A stretch of 64,000 nt of DNA from Lacunisphaera limnophila (GTDB lineage: Bacteria; Verrucomicrobiota; Verrucomicrobiia; Opitutales; Opitutaceae). The stretch spans positions 2,619,501-2,683,500 of the forward strand of contig NZ_CP016094.1 of the NCBI RefSeq assembly GCF_001746835.1, read 5' to 3'. The notes below the pieces were generated by a model that worked only from the letters and a program-made list of their open reading frames with translations, made no database searches and was not told where the DNA came from. How positions within the stretch are numbered: position 1 is the first letter of the stretch; the number at the start of each line of letters is the position of its first letter. Below, in pieces: positions 1-8,268 of this stretch. The translations under genes and the position numbers were made by a program.

Positions 1-108
1 TGCCGGAAAAAATCAGCGTTTTTTTGCTCAAGTTTGCCTGCAACCGGTCGCCGGATACTAAAAATTCTAAGTGTTGGAGCACAAGGGTTAGCGAGTGGTA
101 CGGATTCC

Positions 109-126
109 TTGGCATCTGCGTTGCTA
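109..126 (+). promoter_or_regulatory. Sigma-54 (-24/-12) promoter for flhB
   Basis: The sequence TTGGCATCTGCGTTGCTA matches the sigma-54 consensus TGGCAC-N5-TTGCW, with the invariant GG (111-112) and GC (123-124) exactly 10 bases apart. Transcription would begin near 135, only about 9 bases before the flhB ATG. The upstream bases 1-108 show no gene that can be supported; they may be the end of a preceding operon. The activator is not in this window. Confidence 0.7.
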
Positions 127-143
127 TTTATCGGATCACACCG

Positions 144-1247
144 ATGTCCGATACCGACCAAGACCAAAAAACCGAGCAGCCCACCGGCAAGCGCCTCAGC
201 GAAGCCGCGGACAAGGGGCAGTTTGCGAAGAGTCAGGAACTGTCGGTGCTGTTCAGCCTGGCCGCGGCGCTGGGGGTGCTGGGTTTCACCACCAACACCA
301 CCGCCAGCAGCGTCGCCGAGTACACCGTCGGCGTGTTTTCCAGTTTCGCCCGGAGCCCCGTCGAGCTTACCACGGTGCCGGGCTACCTGCGTGACCTCAT
401 GCTCGTCGCGGGTGGCGGCCTCCTGCCGGTCCTCCTGGCCTGCGCCACCGCCGCCGCCCTCGTTGGCGGCATCCAAAGCGGTTTCCAGATGTCCCCGAAG
501 GCCGTCGGCTTCAAGCCCGAGAGCCTCAACCCCGTCGCCGGTTTCCAGCGCATCTTCTCGAAGACCACGATGGTCCGGGCCGGGCTCGATCTGCTCAAGC
601 TTATCGCCATCGGTTTCACCCTCTTCCTCGGCGCCCGCACCCTGCTGGGTGATCCGCTGTTCAGCGCGCCGGTCGAGGCCGCGTATCTCGGCACCTTCCT
701 CAACAACGCCGCGCTCACCTTCTTCAGCCGCCTCCTGCTCTCTCTCGGCGTCATCGCCGCCCTCAGCTACGCCTGGGAGAAGTACAAGACCAACCAGGAC
801 CTCATGATGACCAAGCAGGAGGTCAAGGATGAGCACAAGAACCAGGAGGGCGACGCGCACGTCAAGGGCGCCATGCGCCGCATGGCCCGCCGCCTCATGC
901 AGAAGCAGATGCTCGACTCCGTCGCCACCGCCGACGTCGTCGTCACCAACCCGACCCACTTCGCCGTCGTCCTCAAGTACGAGCGCGGCAAGGATAAGGC
1001 CCCCGTCGTCCTCGCCAAGGGCGAGAATCGCTTCGCCCAGCGCCTCAAGGCCCTCGCCGCCGAGCACGGCGTGCCGATGGTCGAGAACAAGCCCGTCGCC
1101 CGCCTGCTCTACGCCATGGGCGAGGTGGGGGAGGGCATCCCGCCCGATCTCTACCAGGCCGTGGCCGAGATCCTCGCGGTCGTCTACCGCACCCACCGTT
1201 ACTACTTCCACCAGCTCAAGACCCGCCGGCTCGAGACCGCCGCCTGA
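144..1247 (+). CDS. flhB: Flagellar export apparatus protein FlhB
   Basis: FlhB is the membrane switch of the flagellar type III export apparatus; it changes substrate specificity from rod/hook to filament proteins after self-cleavage. The 367-residue product has the hydrophilic N-terminal start with KTEQPT..KRL, four hydrophobic segments, and a cytoplasmic C-terminal part with the autocleavage motif NPTH (in VVTNPTHFAVV). The frame is open back to position 24, but the sigma-54 promoter at 109-126 lies inside that extension and the family N-terminus begins at MSDTDQDQ, so the ATG at 144 is chosen. There is no Shine-Dalgarno sequence. flhA follows after a hairpin repeat. Confidence 0.96.
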   Translation: MSDTDQDQKTEQPTGKRLSEAADKGQFAKSQELSVLFSLAAALGVLGFTTNTTASSVAEYTVGVFSSFARSPVELTTVPGYLRDLMLVAGGGLLPVLLACATAAALVGGIQSGFQMSPKAVGFKPESLNPVAGFQRIFSKTTMVRAGLDLLKLIAIGFTLFLGARTLLGDPLFSAPVEAAYLGTFLNNAALTFFSRLLLSLGVIAALSYAWEKYKTNQDLMMTKQEVKDEHKNQEGDAHVKGAMRRMARRLMQKQMLDSVATADVVVTNPTHFAVVLKYERGKDKAPVVLAKGENRFAQRLKALAAEHGVPMVENKPVARLLYAMGEVGEGIPPDLYQAVAEILAVVYRTHRYYFHQLKTRRLETAA

Positions 1248-1254
1248 GCCAACC

Positions 1255-1348
1255 AAGTAAGAATTAAGAAGTAAGAAGGAATAAATCCGAACCACCACCC
1301 AAGCCTCCGCTCCGCCACTGCTTAATTCTTCCTTCTTACTTCTTCCTT
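1255..1348. repeat. Purine/pyrimidine hairpin repeat, copy 1 (flhB-flhA spacer)
   Basis: The left arm AAGAAGTAAGAAGGAA (1266-1281) pairs perfectly over 16 bp with TTCCTTCTTACTTCTT (1329-1344). The loop carries CCGAACCACC. The pyrimidine arm ends just before the GTG start of flhA. Related copies sit at 3524-3615, 12381-12474 and 13318-13418. Confidence 0.9.
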
Positions 1349-1356
1349 TCCCTCCC

Positions 1357-3516
1357 GTGCCCGTTTCCAGTTCCAACTCCATCACCCGCCTGCTGCAGCG
1401 CGCCGACCTGCTCTTCGCCTTCGGCCTGTTCGGGACGGTGCTGCTCCTGGTGCTGCCGGTGCCGCCGTTCATCATCGACGTGCTGCTGGCCCTCAACATC
1501 GGCATGTCGCTGCTCGTGCTGTTGGCCATCGTCTACGTGAAGGATCCGCCCGAGTTCTCCGGCTTCCCCGTGATGCTCCTCGGCCTCACGCTCTTCCGCC
1601 TCGCGCTTAACATCAGCTCCACCCGCCAGATCCTCGCCACCGGCTACGCGGGCGAGATCATCGAGTCCTTCGGTCACTTCGTCATCCAGGGCAACTACGT
1701 CGTCGGTGCGGTGGTGTTCATCATCCTGGTTTTGATCAACTTCGTCGTCATCACCAAGGGTGCCGGCCGCATCGCCGAGGTGAGCGCGCGTTTCACCCTC
1801 GATGCCCTCCCCGGCAAACAGATGGCCATCGATGCCGAGCTCAACGCCGGCATCATCGACGAGGTCACGGCCACCGCCCGCCGCCTCAAGGTGCAGAAAG
1901 AAGCCGACTTCTACGGCGCGATGGACGGCGCCTCCAAGTTCGTGCGCGGCGATGCCGTCGCCGGCATCCTGATCACCCTCGTCAACGTCCTCGGTGGCTT
2001 CGCCATCGGCGTGCTTCAGATGGGCCTGTCCCTCGGCGAGTCGCTCCAGAAGTTCACCCTCCTCTCGATCGGTGACGGTCTCGTCTCGCAGATCCCGGCC
2101 CTCATCATCTCCATCGGCGCCGGCCTCCTCGTCACCCGCGCCTCCGACAACAACAACATCGGTGCCCAGATCGCCGGCCAGATCGTCCGCTACCCGCGCG
2201 CCCTGAAGCTCGCCGCCGGGTGCATGGCCGTCTTCGGCCTCATGCCCGGCATGCCGCTCATCCCCTTCATGGGCCTCGCCGGCCTGGCCATGTTCGCCGC
2301 CCGCTCCTTCAAGGATACCGAGGGTGGGGAAGCAGAGCTGGCCCCCGTGGCCGCCAAGCCCGGTGCCAAGGGCACCGCCACCCCCGCCGGCAAGCCGGGT
2401 GAGGCGGGGACCACCGCGACCGCCGCCCCCGCCACCGAGGACGTCCGCAAGCTCACCGAGGTCGACACCTTCTCCATCGAGATCGGCTACGGCCTGCTCC
2501 CGCTCGCCGAGGTCCGCAACGGCGGCGACCTGCTCGCCCGCGTCACCGGCGTCCGCAAGACCCTCGCTCGCGAGAAGGGCATTGTCGTCCCGCCGGTCTC
2601 CGTGCGCGACAACCTCGAGCTTGAGGCCAATGACTACCGCTTCCTGCTCCGCGGCAAGCCGCTCGCCCGCGGAACCATCCTGCCCGGCCGCCTCCTCGCC
2701 ATGAATGTCGCCGGCAGCACCATCAAGCTCCGCGGCCAGCCCACCCGCGAGCCCGTCTTCAACCTCGAGGCCACCTGGATCGACGAGGGCGAACGCAAGA
2801 CCGCCGAGCTGAACAATTTCACCGTGGTGGATCCGTCGTCCGTCCTGATCACGCACCTTTCCGAGACCCTCAAGGCCAACTCCCACCTGCTGCTGGGCCG
2901 CCAGGATGTCTCCTCGCTCATCGACCACCTCAAGGGCTCGCATGCCGCGCTCGTCGCCGAGCTGCTGCCCGATCTCGTCAACCTCGGCATCATCCAGCGC
3001 GTCCTCCAGAACCTCCTGCGCGAGGGCATCGCGATCATCAACCTGCCCATCATCCTCGAGGGCATCGCCGACTTCGCCTCGCTCTCGAAGAATCCCGATG
3101 ACCTCAGCGAACTCGTCCGCCGCCGCCTCGGCATCTACTTCGTCCCCGAGCTGGAATCCCGCCCCGGCGCGCTCCGCGCCATCACGCTGGATCCGCGCTT
3201 TGAGCAGGTGCTCGGCACCAAGGTCCACCGTTCCCCGACCGATGTCGGCCTCTCCCTCGACCCGGCGACCGGCCGTCACCTCATCGACCAGCTCAACCGC
3301 CACATCGCGACCCTCACCACCGCCGGCGCCGCCGCCGTCCTGGTCGTCTCCACCGAGAATCGCCTGCCCGTGAAACGCTTCCTCGAGCCGTCCTTCCCGC
3401 GTCTCACCGTGCTGGCCTACCAGGAGCTGCCGGCCTCCACCGAGATTGAGAACGCCGGCATCATCCCGCTCCCGCTCCACCTCCAGCGCCAGGAACCCGT
3501 GAAGGCCGCCGCCTAA
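1357..3516 (+). CDS. flhA: Flagellar export apparatus protein FlhA
   Basis: FlhA forms the nonameric ring of the flagellar type III export gate and docks export chaperones with their cargo. The 719-residue length is normal for the family. The first half (about residues 20-320) is membrane-embedded, with the conserved FHIPEP-type core including the stretch around PGKQMAIDAEL. An Ala/Pro/Gly-rich linker (about 330-365) leads to the cytoplasmic domain. The start is a GTG directly behind the pyrimidine-rich arm of the hairpin repeat, without a Shine-Dalgarno sequence. It is flanked by flhB and flhF, the usual order. Confidence 0.97.
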   Translation: MPVSSSNSITRLLQRADLLFAFGLFGTVLLLVLPVPPFIIDVLLALNIGMSLLVLLAIVYVKDPPEFSGFPVMLLGLTLFRLALNISSTRQILATGYAGEIIESFGHFVIQGNYVVGAVVFIILVLINFVVITKGAGRIAEVSARFTLDALPGKQMAIDAELNAGIIDEVTATARRLKVQKEADFYGAMDGASKFVRGDAVAGILITLVNVLGGFAIGVLQMGLSLGESLQKFTLLSIGDGLVSQIPALIISIGAGLLVTRASDNNNIGAQIAGQIVRYPRALKLAAGCMAVFGLMPGMPLIPFMGLAGLAMFAARSFKDTEGGEAELAPVAAKPGAKGTATPAGKPGEAGTTATAAPATEDVRKLTEVDTFSIEIGYGLLPLAEVRNGGDLLARVTGVRKTLAREKGIVVPPVSVRDNLELEANDYRFLLRGKPLARGTILPGRLLAMNVAGSTIKLRGQPTREPVFNLEATWIDEGERKTAELNNFTVVDPSSVLITHLSETLKANSHLLLGRQDVSSLIDHLKGSHAALVAELLPDLVNLGIIQRVLQNLLREGIAIINLPIILEGIADFASLSKNPDDLSELVRRRLGIYFVPELESRPGALRAITLDPRFEQVLGTKVHRSPTDVGLSLDPATGRHLIDQLNRHIATLTTAGAAAVLVVSTENRLPVKRFLEPSFPRLTVLAYQELPASTEIENAGIIPLPLHLQRQEPVKAAA

Positions 3517-3523
3517 CGAACCC

Positions 3524-3615
3524 AAGTAAGAATTAAGAAGGAAGAAGGACGAAACTAAGCCACCCGAACCGGAAACCGACCCTTTCTTAATTCTTCCTTC
3601 TTACTTCTTCCTTTC
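3524..3615. repeat. Purine/pyrimidine hairpin repeat, copy 2 (flhA-flhF spacer)
   Basis: The left arm (3524-3549) runs AAGTAAGAATTAAGAAGGAA and onward; the right arm (3584-3615) is its imperfect complement built from TTCTTCC/TTACTTC units. The loop again contains CCACCCGAACC. The right arm stops 7 bases before the flhF ATG. Confidence 0.88.
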
Positions 3616-3622
3616 TCCCCTC

Positions 3623-4732
3623 ATGTCTTCCGCCACCCTCAACGCCGCCCCCGGAACTTGCTACAAGTTCACCGTGAACAACGCCCACGAGGCCGCCGCG
3701 GTCATCCGTGAGCGCCTCGGCGAGCACGCCCGCGTGCTTTCCGTGCGGCAGGTTGAACCCTCCGGCCTTCGGGGGCTCTGGGCCAACCCGAAGCTCGAGG
3801 TCATCGCTTCGCTCGATCAACCCGAGCCGGCCCCGGCAGCTTCGCCCGCCCGGCACCTGCTCGCGACCTCCGACGAGGCGGCCACCCCGGTCGCGGTCGC
3901 CAGCACCCCGACCGTGCTCCGCGCCGCCCCGCGCGCTTCCCGCATCGAACTCGCGCCCCTGCTGCGCCGTTCCGGTTTCTCCGAGGCCATCCTCGCTCGG
4001 CTCGAAAGCTCCCCGGCCTGGCCCTCCCTGCAGGAAATGCCCCTGCACCGCGCCCTCGTCGAAACCGGCCGCTACCTGCGCCGCGTCGCCGGCGCCCGCC
4101 GCGCCGTCGCGCCGCTCACTCGCGCCGCCTTCTTCGGTCCCGCCGGCACCGGGCGCACCACCGCCCTCTGCAAGTGGCTCGCCACCGAGGTCTCCCGCCG
4201 CGCCCGCACCGGCCACGTCGTGACCGCGGAGTTCGACCAGCCCGTCTCCCGCGGCGCCCTGCCGGTCCTCTGCGAGGCGCTCGGCATCCCGCTCGCGCAC
4301 TTCCCGGCCTCCACCCGGCCCGCCACTCCCGGCGGCTTTGTCTACTTCGACCTGCCCGCGCTCTCCCTCCGCGATCCCGCCGCCAACGTCGCCCTCGCCG
4401 ATTTTCTCTCTCGCGAGCAGATCACCGAGCGCGTCCTCGTGCTCAACGCCGCCTACGGCCACGCCGCCCTCCGCGCCGGTTATGCCCGCGGCCGCGAACT
4501 CGGCGCCACCCACGTCATCTTCACCCATCTCGACGAGCTCGCCCAGTGGGGTGGCCTCTGGGACTACCTCATCGACGGCGGCCTCGAGCCGCTCTTCCTC
4601 TCCACCGGCCCCGCCCTCACCGGCGACGGCGAGGACGACGTCTTCGACGCTCTCACCCGCCGCACCCTGCCCATCGTCGCCGACCCCGAGCCCGCGCCGG
4701 ACGCCGACGACTCCACGGAGGACGCCGCATGA
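3623..4732 (+). CDS. flhF: FlhF-like flagellar SRP-type GTPase with degenerate G motifs
   Basis: FlhF proteins are SRP-family GTPases that set flagellar position and number. The 369-residue product has the short N-terminal B domain (about 14-64), a Pro/Ala-rich linker (65-105) and an NG-like domain (110-350). The P loop reads GPAGTGRTT (172-180), so the catalytic lysine is arginine. The region normally DTYRIxA reads AEFDQPVSRGA (202-212), the DTAGR motif is replaced by FDLPALSLRD (242-251), and TKLD reads THLD (301-304). Position after flhA and before fliA supports the identity. GTP hydrolysis is doubtful. The neighbour usually encoding FlhG is not present; a small membrane ORF overlaps its stop instead. 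Confidence 0.82.
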   Translation: MSSATLNAAPGTCYKFTVNNAHEAAAVIRERLGEHARVLSVRQVEPSGLRGLWANPKLEVIASLDQPEPAPAASPARHLLATSDEAATPVAVASTPTVLRAAPRASRIELAPLLRRSGFSEAILARLESSPAWPSLQEMPLHRALVETGRYLRRVAGARRAVAPLTRAAFFGPAGTGRTTALCKWLATEVSRRARTGHVVTAEFDQPVSRGALPVLCEALGIPLAHFPASTRPATPGGFVYFDLPALSLRDPAANVALADFLSREQITERVLVLNAAYGHAALRAGYARGRELGATHVIFTHLDELAQWGGLWDYLIDGGLEPLFLSTGPALTGDGEDDVFDALTRRTLPIVADPEPAPDADDSTEDAA

Positions 4733-4980
4733 AATTCGTCTTCCTTTGCGGCGGGGCCCTCGGGTTCGGCGTCGGCCTGGTCACCAGCTGGCTCCTCGAC
4801 CACGCGCCCGACCGCGTGCTCCTGGACGCCGCCGTCGGCTGCCTCGCCGGCGCCATGCTCTTCCGCTGGTTCTGGACCATCGTGCTCGCGGGTCTCCGCG
4901 ACACCGTTCTCGCCCGCTATCACGCCTCTCTCGCCACCCCGGCTCCCGCCCCGACGGCTCCCGCCGCCAAGGCCAAGTAA
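4729..4980 (+). CDS. Small two-helix membrane protein in the flhG position
   Basis: This 83-residue protein is not recognised. It has two hydrophobic segments, about residues 3-22 (VFLCGGALGFGVGLVTSWLL) and 33-55 (AVGCLAGAMLFRWFWTIVL), and an Ala/Pro-rich tail ending in KAK. The ATG overlaps the flhF stop (ATGA) and is preceded by GGAGG inside flhF, so translation is probably coupled. fliA follows after 26 bases. In many flagellar loci this slot holds flhG (a MinD-like ATPase), which this is not. Its conservation beside flhF in related genomes would decide whether it is a flagellar component. Confidence 0.75.
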   Translation: MKFVFLCGGALGFGVGLVTSWLLDHAPDRVLLDAAVGCLAGAMLFRWFWTIVLAGLRDTVLARYHASLATPAPAPTAPAAKAK

Positions 4981-5006
4981 TCCCTTCCTCAACCCACACC
5001 TGAATC

Positions 5007-5816
5007 ATGAAAACCGCTGCTGCTCTAAAAACCCAAGACGGCGGCATGGATGCCACCAAGCCCGCGACCGCCGCCTGGCGTGTCTATCAGGGCGTAACCA
5101 CCGGCGCAATCGATGAAAAGGATTTGATCGTGCGCTTCCTCCCGCTAGTCCGCAATGTTGTGGACCGCATCAAGCTGACGCTGCCGCCGCACATCGATGC
5201 CGACGACCTCTACAGCGTGGGCGTCACCGGCCTGCTCGCCGCCGTCCGCAAATACAATCCCGAGCAGGGCAACACCTTCGCCGGCTACGCCGCCACCCGC
5301 ATCCGGGGCGCCGTGCTCGACGAGCTCCGCCGCCTGGACTGGTGCCCGCGCCGCGCCCGGGCCCGGGCCCGCAAGCTCAAGGAATCCATCAACGACCTTG
5401 AGCAACGCCTCGGCCGCACCGCCACCGAGGACGAGATCTGCGAGGAAATGGGCGTCAGCCAGGCCGAATACCGCAAGTGGCTCGACGAATCCCGTCCCCT
5501 GACCTTCGTCGCCCTCGATTCCCACGCCGCCGGCGAGGAGTCGGAAGGCGCTTCCCTGCACGAGTTTCTGGCCGACGACAACGACGTCACCGGTCGCGAG
5601 ACCCTCGAGAAGGAGGAGCTCCTCAAACTTCTCACTCAAAGGATGGCCGATCTGCCCGATATACCACGGAAGATACTTGCCATGTATTACTTCGAAAAAA
5701 TGCGGCTCGCCGAAATCGCCGAGGTCTTCGGTCTCACCGAGTCCCGCATCTGCCAAATCCATTCCCAGACCATCCTGGGCCTGCGGTCCTACCTCGGTCG
5801 CGCCCGCAACAAATAG
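5007..5816 (+). CDS. fliA: Flagellar sigma factor FliA (sigma-28)
   Basis: FliA directs RNA polymerase to late flagellar genes. The 269-residue protein shows the sigma-70 family regions of the FliA/WhiG group: region 2 (about 45-110, with LPPHIDADDLYSVGVTGLL), region 3 (about 115-165, with LDELRRLDWCPRR), and region 4 with the helix-turn-helix LAEIAEVFGLTESRICQIHS near the C-terminus. A second possible start is Met14 (5046). No anti-sigma factor FlgM is seen in the window, and no clear sigma-28 promoter was recognised near motA, csrA or fliC. Confidence 0.95.
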   Translation: MKTAAALKTQDGGMDATKPATAAWRVYQGVTTGAIDEKDLIVRFLPLVRNVVDRIKLTLPPHIDADDLYSVGVTGLLAAVRKYNPEQGNTFAGYAATRIRGAVLDELRRLDWCPRRARARARKLKESINDLEQRLGRTATEDEICEEMGVSQAEYRKWLDESRPLTFVALDSHAAGEESEGASLHEFLADDNDVTGRETLEKEELLKLLTQRMADLPDIPRKILAMYYFEKMRLAEIAEVFGLTESRICQIHSQTILGLRSYLGRARNK

Positions 5817-5865
5817 AGAAACCGTTTTTGCACCCTCCGTTCCCACTATCGCCTGACCACGACCG

Positions 5866-5887
5866 GGCGGGATCCCTGTATCCCGCC
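5866..5887. repeat. Palindrome of the GGCGGGAT type
   Basis: GGCGGGAT (5866-5873) and ATCCCGCC (5880-5887) form a perfect 8-bp stem around CCCTGT. The stem resembles the GTAG-headed REP elements elsewhere but lacks the GTAG. It lies between fliA and motA. Confidence 0.7.
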
Positions 5888-5940
5888 TCCGGGCGTTCCC
5901 GCAGCGGTTCCCGGCCGGCTTTTTTCACTCCCCTCCCACC

Positions 5941-6804
5941 ATGCTGATCCTCATCGGGGTATTCATCGTCTTTGCCGCCACCATCGGCGGTTTCATGATG
6001 GCCGGGGGCCACCCGGGCGTACTGCTGCATTTGTCGGAATTCGTCGTGATTCTCGGCATCGCCCTGGGCGTGCTGGTCATCGCCACCCCGATGCACGTCA
6101 TGATGGAGATCATCCACAAGACGAAGGACGCCCTGGCCGGCAAGACGCCGGTCAAAAAGGATTTCTTCGAGCTGCTCAAACTGCTCTACGAGCTGTTCAT
6201 GACCGGCCGCCGCAACGGCCTCATCGCCCTCGAGGAACATGTGATGGACCCGTCCAAGAGCGCCCTCTTCCAACGATACCCGTCCGTCCTCGCCCACCAC
6301 GAGCGCCTCCACTTCCTCATTAACGGCCTGAAACCCGTCATCGACGGCAAGATCAAGCCCGACCAGCTCGAGGACCTCATGGCCGCCGAGCTCAAGGCCA
6401 AGGAGCTGGAGATGGACCACCCGGTCCACGCCATGCAGATGATCGGCGACTCGCTGCCCGCCATCGGCATCGTCGCCGCCGTGCTCGGCATCATCAACAC
6501 CATGTCCGCCATCGCCGAGGGCCCCGAGGTGGTCGGCGAGAAGGTCGCCGCCGCCCTCACCGGCACCCTGCTCGGCATCTTCGTCGCCTACGGCTTCGTC
6601 AATCCCCTCGCCGGCCGCATCCGCTCCAACAACGCGTCTGACATGCTTTGCTTCAATTGCATCATGCACGCCGTCGCCGGCTTCGCCAAGGGCCTCGCCC
6701 CGCTGACCGCCATCGAGGTCGCCCGCCGCTCGCTCGACGGCTCCGTCCAGCCCGGCGCCGACGAACTCGAGGCCGCCGTCAAGGGCCTGGGCACCGGCAA
6801 GTAA
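5941..6804 (+). CDS. motA: Flagellar motor stator protein MotA
   Basis: MotA forms, with MotB, the proton-driven stator that turns the flagellar rotor. The 287-residue protein begins with a transmembrane helix pair (1-20 and 31-55), followed by the large cytoplasmic loop with the charged stretch RRNGLIALEEHVMDP that contacts FliG, and a second helix pair (about 160-220, including SLPAIGIVAAVLGIINTM). The start is preceded only by CACTCCCCTCCCACC, with no Shine-Dalgarno sequence. motB follows after a 102-base spacer that carries a degenerate AAGTATCAAGTAACAAGGA repeat. Confidence 0.97.
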   Translation: MLILIGVFIVFAATIGGFMMAGGHPGVLLHLSEFVVILGIALGVLVIATPMHVMMEIIHKTKDALAGKTPVKKDFFELLKLLYELFMTGRRNGLIALEEHVMDPSKSALFQRYPSVLAHHERLHFLINGLKPVIDGKIKPDQLEDLMAAELKAKELEMDHPVHAMQMIGDSLPAIGIVAAVLGIINTMSAIAEGPEVVGEKVAAALTGTLLGIFVAYGFVNPLAGRIRSNNASDMLCFNCIMHAVAGFAKGLAPLTAIEVARRSLDGSVQPGADELEAAVKGLGTGK

Positions 6805-6906
6805 CCCAAGAACCATGATGAAGTATCAAGTAACAAGGATCAGGACTGCTGTCTGCGCCTCCCGCGTCGGGATGGCTGCTGGGCTTTCCTGTCACTTCTC
6901 CTGACC

Positions 6907-7737
6907 ATGGCCGGAGGAGGTGGAGCATGGAAAGTGGCTTTCGCGGACTTCATGACCGCGCTGATGGCGCTTTTCCTGGTGCTGTGGATCTCCGCCCAGG
7001 ACAAAAAGATTCTCATCGCCACCTCCAAGTATTTCCAGAGCCCCTTCAGCTCCCCGATGGACGACCACTCGGGCATCATGCCCTTCAACAAGCAGAGCGA
7101 CAGCAACAGCAGCCCCAAGGAATCCGAGGACTCCGCCGGCGAGGAAAAGCCCTCCAGCAAGGACAAGCAGATCGAGCTCAGCTTCCTCAACTCCGTCGCC
7201 GCCGATTTCTACCGCCTGCTCCACCTCGACCAGACGCTCGACCAGAAACCCATCGACGTCCAGGTCACCTCCGATGGTCTCCGCCTCACGCTCTTCGACC
7301 GGCCCAACCAGCCGCTGTTCAAAAACGACGGCGTGGAGTTCACGGAGTGGGGCATCCATCTGTTGCAGTCCATGGCCTGGCTGATCGACCGGCACCGCTT
7401 CCGGGTCACGATCGATGGTCACACCCGGGCGGGCCTCGTGCTGCCCCGGGAGGAATATACCGCGTGGGAACTCTCGTCCGATCGGGCCAACGCCGCCCGC
7501 CGTCTGCTCGTGTATTATGCGGTCGAGGCCGAACTGATCGAACGGGTCACCGGCTACGCTGCAACCGTGCCCCTCCCCAACGAGGACCCGGCTGCGGAGG
7601 CCAACCAGCGCATCACTCTCAGCCTCGCCCTCGGCCAGAAGGCCCGCGAGAAACTCAAGACCGCCGGCGCCACGACCCTTCCGGCGGCCCCGCCCGCCGG
7701 GCCGGCCCTCAAACCCGTGGCCGCCCTCGCTCACTGA
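6907..7737 (+). CDS. motB: Flagellar motor stator protein MotB
   Basis: MotB anchors the stator to peptidoglycan and carries the proton-binding aspartate. The 276-residue protein starts with a short cytoplasmic tail and one transmembrane helix (about 10-30, FADFMTALMALFLVLWISAQ) in which Asp14 is the expected proton carrier. A Ser/Lys-rich linker (about 50-85) leads to an OmpA-like peptidoglycan-binding domain (about 120-255, with VTIDGHTRAG and SSDRANAARRLL). An Ala/Pro tail closes the protein. It directly follows motA. Confidence 0.95.
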   Translation: MAGGGGAWKVAFADFMTALMALFLVLWISAQDKKILIATSKYFQSPFSSPMDDHSGIMPFNKQSDSNSSPKESEDSAGEEKPSSKDKQIELSFLNSVAADFYRLLHLDQTLDQKPIDVQVTSDGLRLTLFDRPNQPLFKNDGVEFTEWGIHLLQSMAWLIDRHRFRVTIDGHTRAGLVLPREEYTAWELSSDRANAARRLLVYYAVEAELIERVTGYAATVPLPNEDPAAEANQRITLSLALGQKAREKLKTAGATTLPAAPPAGPALKPVAALAH

Positions 7738-7760
7738 CCCGCCCCGCGGCCCTTTTTTCC

Positions 7761-7979
7761 ATGAAGCCCTTTCTCTCCGGCAAGCGGACCCACGAAACCG
7801 CCCCGCTCCGTTCCCTGCATCTCCATGCCGCCAGCACACCCGTGCGTCCGGCCAACCCCGCGCCCGAGGGCCCGGTCGTCGAGGTCATCAAGGAGGGCGA
7901 CAAGGTTGTCCGCATCCTCGTCACCTGCGCTTGCGGGGAGAAAATCGAGGTCGACTGCCTCTATCCCGTCGGCAGCTGA
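7761..7979 (+). CDS. Small hypothetical protein with a CxCG...C motif
   Basis: This 72-residue protein is not recognised. The N-terminal half is basic and Pro/Ala-rich; the C-terminal half, EVIKEGDKVVRILVTCACG and then EKIEVDCLYP, looks like a small beta domain with three cysteines that might bind a metal. It follows motB by 23 bases in the same direction and is probably cotranscribed. It starts with an ATG preceded by CCCTTTTTTCC. Coding potential rests on codon bias and context only. Confidence 0.6.
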   Translation: MKPFLSGKRTHETAPLRSLHLHAASTPVRPANPAPEGPVVEVIKEGDKVVRILVTCACGEKIEVDCLYPVGS

Positions 7980-8268
7980 GCGCATAAAGCGTTGTCAGTA
8001 TTCGGGCTGAGGTTGGTCCAGCGAACCGGGGGAAGCGCCCCCCTGGTGTGCGCTTGATGGATTAATTGGCTCACGCCCCGCCTCGTGTCCTTTTCCCGCC
8101 CTAGCGTTCTCCGTGCCCCTTTGCGCGAGGCAGGATGTCGGGCAGGCGAATCCTCGCTCAGGCAAGAATTGCCGGCCGAGGTCTGGCCCAGCCCCCAAGT
8201 GAAACGGGCCCGGATTTAGATATTTTTAAGTCATTATCCGTAAGAGGGTAGGGTGGGTGGCAAAGTCC
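7980..8268. other. Gene-free spacer before the flgF operon
   Basis: No convincing gene lies here. The last 60 bases are locally A+T-rich (TATTTTTAAGTCATTATCCG at 8221-8240) and precede the sigma-54 promoter, so activator binding sites are plausible, but none could be identified. Confidence 0.5.

Noticed and set aside
24-143. N-terminal extension of flhB by 40 residues
   Set aside because: It contains the sigma-54 promoter and does not resemble FlhB; the family start is at 144.
1336-3525. A 729-residue open frame antisense to flhA (and similar long antisense frames over flhF, flgI, lpdA, the kinases and ispA)
   Set aside because: High GC makes the opposite-strand frame open; the products are low-complexity Gly/Ala/Asp/Glu or Arg/Pro-rich and match no family, while the sense frames do.
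7980-8268. A tRNA or other structural RNA in the long spacer before flgF
   Set aside because: No cloverleaf, anticodon arm or T-loop GTTCRA motif could be built from the sequence.
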